Of a stretch of DNA of 42,924 bases, positions 40,233 to 42,924 are shown one piece after another (position 1 is the first letter of the stretch; every line of letters starts with the position of its first letter). The stretch is from positions 1 through 42,924 of the forward strand of contig CAZYXZ010000019.1 in assembly GCA_964651395.1 (NCBI GenBank), in the 5' to 3' direction. Below the pieces are notes generated by a model. That model had not been told where the DNA came from and made no database searches. It was given only the letters and a program-made list of their open reading frames with translations. This DNA is from CAZYXZ01 sp964651395. GTDB taxonomy: Bacteria > Actinomycetota > Actinomycetes > BP-191. The position numbers and the translations under genes were made by a program.

Positions 40233-40892
40233 GTGCCCACCCCACCAGCCTCCCGCGAGCCGTTACGGACCATCCGGGAGGAGTACCGCGCGGCGGGTCT
40301 GATCTGGGGAGAGCTCCGCGACGATCCAGTCGACCAGTTCCGCGTGTGGTGGGCCGAGGCGCTTGCGGCGGGGGTGGCGCAGCCTGAGGCGATGACGCTC
40401 GCGACGGCGACCGGGTCGGGCACTCCCAGCGCCCGGATGGTCCTGCTCAAGGACGTCGACGACCGCGGCTTCGCGTTTCACACGAATTTCGGTAGCCGCA
40501 AGGGCCGCGAGATCGCCGCCAACCCGCAGGTCGCCCTCGTCCTCCACTGGTACGAGCAGTCGCGACAGGTACGCGTGACCGGCCGCGCGCGCCGCGTGCC
40601 GCGCGCCGAGTCGGAGGAGTACTTCGCCACGCGCCCCTACCGTGCGCAGCTCGGTGCCTGGGCGTCGGCGCAGAGCACGGTCATCGACGACCGGGACCAG
40701 CTCGAGGCGCGCGTGGCGGCCCTGGCGAGCCGGTATCCCGAGGGCGCCGTGCCGCTGCCGCCGCACTGGGGCGGCATCCGGGTGCGCCCCGGCACGGTGG
40801 AGTTCTGGCAGGGCCGCCCGGACCGGCTGCACGACCGTGCGCTCTACCGGCGGACCCGCGGCGGCTGGCGCCTCGAGCGCCTCGCCCCGTGA
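40233..40892 (+). CDS. pdxH: pyridoxamine 5'-phosphate oxidase
   Basis: 219 aa, FMN-binding split barrel. LREEYRAAGL-like start (IREEYRAAGLIWGELRDDPVDQFRVWWAEA), EAMTLATATGSGTPSARMVLLKDVDDRGFAFHTNFGSRKGREIAANP, and the C-terminal dimerisation signature VEFWQGRPDRLHDRALYRR...WRLERLAP. It oxidises pyridoxamine or pyridoxine 5'-phosphate to PLP, the cofactor of SerC and the ThrC-like enzyme in this window. GTG 40233 is chosen over the upstream frame by family length and the promoter spacing. The next gene overlaps its stop by 4 nt. Confidence 0.95.
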   Translation: MPTPPASREPLRTIREEYRAAGLIWGELRDDPVDQFRVWWAEALAAGVAQPEAMTLATATGSGTPSARMVLLKDVDDRGFAFHTNFGSRKGREIAANPQVALVLHWYEQSRQVRVTGRARRVPRAESEEYFATRPYRAQLGAWASAQSTVIDDRDQLEARVAALASRYPEGAVPLPPHWGGIRVRPGTVEFWQGRPDRLHDRALYRRTRGGWRLERLAP

Positions 40893-42202
40893 GCCTCGGT
40901 GAGCAGGAGCCGGTAGCCCCGGGGGAGCCCGGACCGCGGGGGTCCCGCCGATCCGCCTGGGCGCGCCGGGCCCGCTCCGCCGCGATCGACCTCACGCCGC
41001 TGCGCACGTCGCTCGACTTCCGGCGGCTCATGGCCGGCGACGCCGTCTCGGTGGTCGGCACGCAGATGACCATCGTGGCGATCCCGCTGCAGGTGTATGC
41101 GATCACCGGCTCGTCGTTCGCCGTCGGGCTGATCGGGCTGTTCGCCGTCGTCCCGCTCATCGTCTTCGGGCTGATCGGCGGGGCCATCGCCGACGCGCAC
41201 GACCGGCGGAGGCTGTTGATCCGCACGCAGGCCGGGCTCGCCGCGGTCAGCGGGCTGCTGGTCCTGCAGGCGCTGCTGCACAACCGGCAGGTCTGGGTGC
41301 TCTACCTCCTCGTCTTCTGCCTGTCCGCACTGTTCGCGATCGACTCGCCGGCCCGCCGTGCGGTCACGCCCCGCCTGCTGCCGGTCGACCAGTTCGCCGC
41401 CGCGGCCACGCTCGGCCAGCTGCTGTTCAACTTCGGGGTCATCGCCGGACCGCTGCTGGCCGGCGGGATCGTCGGCACGGTCGGCGTCACCTGGGTCTAC
41501 CTGCTCGACCTGGCCAGCTTCGCCGCCTCGATGTACGCCGCGTGGTCGTTGCCCGTCCTCGCGCCGGAGGGCGGGGGGACGCGTGCCGGCGTGGCGTCGG
41601 TCCTGGAGGGCTTCCGCTTCCTGCGCGGGCGCCGCAACGTCTTGATGACCTTCGCGGTCGACATCAACGCCATGGTCTTCGGTATGCCGCGCGCGCTCTT
41701 TCCGGCGTGGGCGGTCACGGTGTACCACGGTGGACCGCGCACGGCCGGCCTGCTCTACGCCGCCCCCGCCATGGGTGCGCTGCTCGGGGCCCTGGTCGGC
41801 GGGCTGTTCAGCCGCGTGCACCGCCAGGGCCTCGGTGTCCTCGTCTCGGTCACCGTCTGGGGGGCGGCCATCGCCGCGTTCGGGTTCACCCGCTCCTTGT
41901 GGCTCGGTGTGCTGATGCTCGCCGTCGCCGGGGCGGCCGACATGGTCAGCGCGGTGTTCCGGACGGCGATCCTCAACGCGGCCACGCCGGACGAGATGCG
42001 CGGGCGGCTCTCCGGGGTCTTCATCGTGGTCGTCGCCGGCGGTCCGCGGGTCGGCGACCTCGAGGCGGGCACCGTGGCCGCCGTCGTCTCGCCGCAGTTC
42101 TCCGTCGTGTCCGGCGGCGTGGCGTGCATCGGCGGCGTCGCACTACTCGCCGCACTCGTGCCGTCGTTCTCCCGCTACGACGCCCGCGACCCCGTCCCGT
42201 AG
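40889..42202 (+). CDS. MFS exporter (EntS-like)
   Basis: 437 aa with about 12 membrane segments after a 35-aa Arg/Pro-rich N-terminus. LDFRRLMAGDAVSVVGTQMTIVAIPLQVYAITGSSFAVGLIGL, GGAIADAHDRRRL and IDSPARRAVTPRLLPVDQFAAAATLGQLLFNFGVIAGPLLAG match the MFS_3/EntS pattern, and DEMRGRLSGVFIVVVAGGPRVGD the second-half loop. The substrate is unknown. GTG 40889 overlaps the pdxH stop by 4 nt, so it is cotranscribed with it. Confidence 0.88.
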   Translation: MSLGEQEPVAPGEPGPRGSRRSAWARRARSAAIDLTPLRTSLDFRRLMAGDAVSVVGTQMTIVAIPLQVYAITGSSFAVGLIGLFAVVPLIVFGLIGGAIADAHDRRRLLIRTQAGLAAVSGLLVLQALLHNRQVWVLYLLVFCLSALFAIDSPARRAVTPRLLPVDQFAAAATLGQLLFNFGVIAGPLLAGGIVGTVGVTWVYLLDLASFAASMYAAWSLPVLAPEGGGTRAGVASVLEGFRFLRGRRNVLMTFAVDINAMVFGMPRALFPAWAVTVYHGGPRTAGLLYAAPAMGALLGALVGGLFSRVHRQGLGVLVSVTVWGAAIAAFGFTRSLWLGVLMLAVAGAADMVSAVFRTAILNAATPDEMRGRLSGVFIVVVAGGPRVGDLEAGTVAAVVSPQFSVVSGGVACIGGVALLAALVPSFSRYDARDPVP

Positions 42203-42276
42203 TCCTCGCTGGTCATTTCGGATGGATCTGAGCGGAACGCCGGACAGGGCCCCCTTACTGCTGCGGATACTCGCGC

Positions 42277-42924
42277 ATGACCGCATTAGTCCCGTCCCTG
42301 ACCTCGACGGACACCGCGACCCGCTGGATGGGCGTGGGTCAGTCGGCCGACCCTGATCCGGTCCTGGCCGGCCGCGAAGCGGCGAGCCGCGCCCTGGCCG
42401 GCCGTGATGCGGCGCTGCTCATCGTGTTCTGCTCGGACGGCTACGACCTGGCGGCCCTGACGGCCGCCATCGACGACGTCGCCGCCGGCGCTCCGCTCAT
42501 CGGCTGCTCGACGGCCGGCGAGATCGCCACGGACGGACCGTGTGACGCGAGCGCCGTGGTCGTCGCGCTCGGCGGACCCGGCTTCTCCGTCTCCACCGCC
42601 TCGGCGACGGGTGCCGGGAGCGACCTGCGGTCCGCCGGCGCCGAGGCTGCACGATGCGTGGCCGACGTCGCGGGACGCGAGCACCGGGTGCTGCTCCTCC
42701 TCACCGACGGCCTCGCGGGCGACCAGCAGGAGATCGTGCGCGGCGCGTACGGCGTCGTGGGCGCGGAGGTGCCCCTCGTCGGCGGCTGCGCGGGCGACGA
42801 CCTGCGGATGGTGGCGACCGCACAGCTGCACGGCCGGTCGGTCCTGACCGATGCCGTGGTCGCCGCGGCCATCGGGTCGGACAGCCCGCTCGGCATCGGC
42901 GTACGACACGGGTGGGACACCGTC
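42277..42924 (+). CDS. FIST-domain sensory protein, 3' end beyond window
   Basis: At least 216 aa, cut by the window end. From ATG 42277 the frame reads MTALVPSLTSTDTATRWMGV, then GRDAALLIVFCSDGYDLAAL, APLIGCSTAGEIATDG, LLLLTDGLAGDQQEIVRGAY and AEVPLVGGCAGDDLRM. This is the N-terminal FIST domain, with IGCSTAGEI and GGCAGDD as its hallmark turns. FIST proteins are thought to sense small molecules, possibly amino acids, and are often linked to signalling domains that would lie downstream. The 74-nt gap before it holds no obvious gene; no strong ribosome binding site is visible. Confidence 0.85.
   Translation, partial: MTALVPSLTSTDTATRWMGVGQSADPDPVLAGREAASRALAGRDAALLIVFCSDGYDLAALTAAIDDVAAGAPLIGCSTAGEIATDGPCDASAVVVALGGPGFSVSTASATGAGSDLRSAGAEAARCVADVAGREHRVLLLLTDGLAGDQQEIVRGAYGVVGAEVPLVGGCAGDDLRMVATAQLHGRSVLTDAVVAAAIGSDSPLGIGVRHGWDTV

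Overview
The window is high-GC, gene-dense actinobacterial (Actinomycetota) chromosome. Support for this comes from many GTG starts and 1-4 nt stop/start overlaps, DUF2510 domains, a Cdc48-like actinobacterial ATPase (Cpa), CIRCE-controlled groEL2, a CspB-type cold-shock protein, and neighbours of cspB, serC and citA types. MqnB and MqnD imply the futalosine route to menaquinone, which points away from mycobacteria and towards streptomycete-, Frankia- or Geodermatophilus-like groups. The genus cannot be told. No tRNA, rRNA, transposase, integrase, phage gene or CRISPR array was seen.

Layout. (1) 1-8.7 kb: a LytR_C envelope protein, a GT4 glycosyltransferase, OtsB and a methyltransferase on the plus strand, facing a minus-strand block gpgS-gpgP-otsA-cpa. 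Together these make trehalose and probably glucosylglycerate, with a Cdc48-like unfoldase alongside. (2) 8.7-12.4 kb: an S-box (SAM-I) riboswitch, a threonine-synthase-like PLP enzyme and a MoaD/ThiS-type sulfur carrier ending in Gly-Gly, then two tandem CIRCE operators, groEL2 and a terminator. (3) 12.4-17.8 kb: three tandem paralogous membrane proteins, two with near-identical DUF2510 tails; an ECF sigma factor with a one-TM partner; a DUF2510-scramblase protein; a three-cysteine LarE with a NIL-domain protein; and an unlisted 56-aa acidic ORF. (4) 17.8-24.4 kb: a bicovalent-FAD oxidase, cspB, the minus operon MFS-DnaJ-like-mqnB-mqnD, DUF3027 and DUF2530. (5) 24.4-31.8 kb: a Liv-type ABC importer with a LivM-LivG fusion, a Pro/Ser-rich membrane protein, and a MarR-MFS pair behind a 28-bp palindrome. 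(6) 31.8-42.9 kb: VanW protein, heme-oxygenase-fold putative diiron oxidase behind a perfect palindrome, two small envelope proteins, ThpR with an apparent CTG start, aldo/keto reductase, double-cupredoxin lipoprotein, serC and citrate synthase, pdxH, an MFS exporter, and a FIST protein cut by the window end.

The best candidate for an under-described system is the SAM-riboswitch / ThrC-like / sulfur-carrier operon at 8.65-10.35 kb. SAM control, an O-phosphohomoserine-type enzyme and a thiocarboxylate-competent carrier fit protein-thiocarboxylate-dependent homocysteine (methionine) synthesis. A second sulfur-related pair, LarE with a NIL domain, lies 6 kb downstream. A recurring regulatory theme is a -10-like TANNNT placed exactly 7 nt before the start codon of six genes, which suggests leaderless transcripts.
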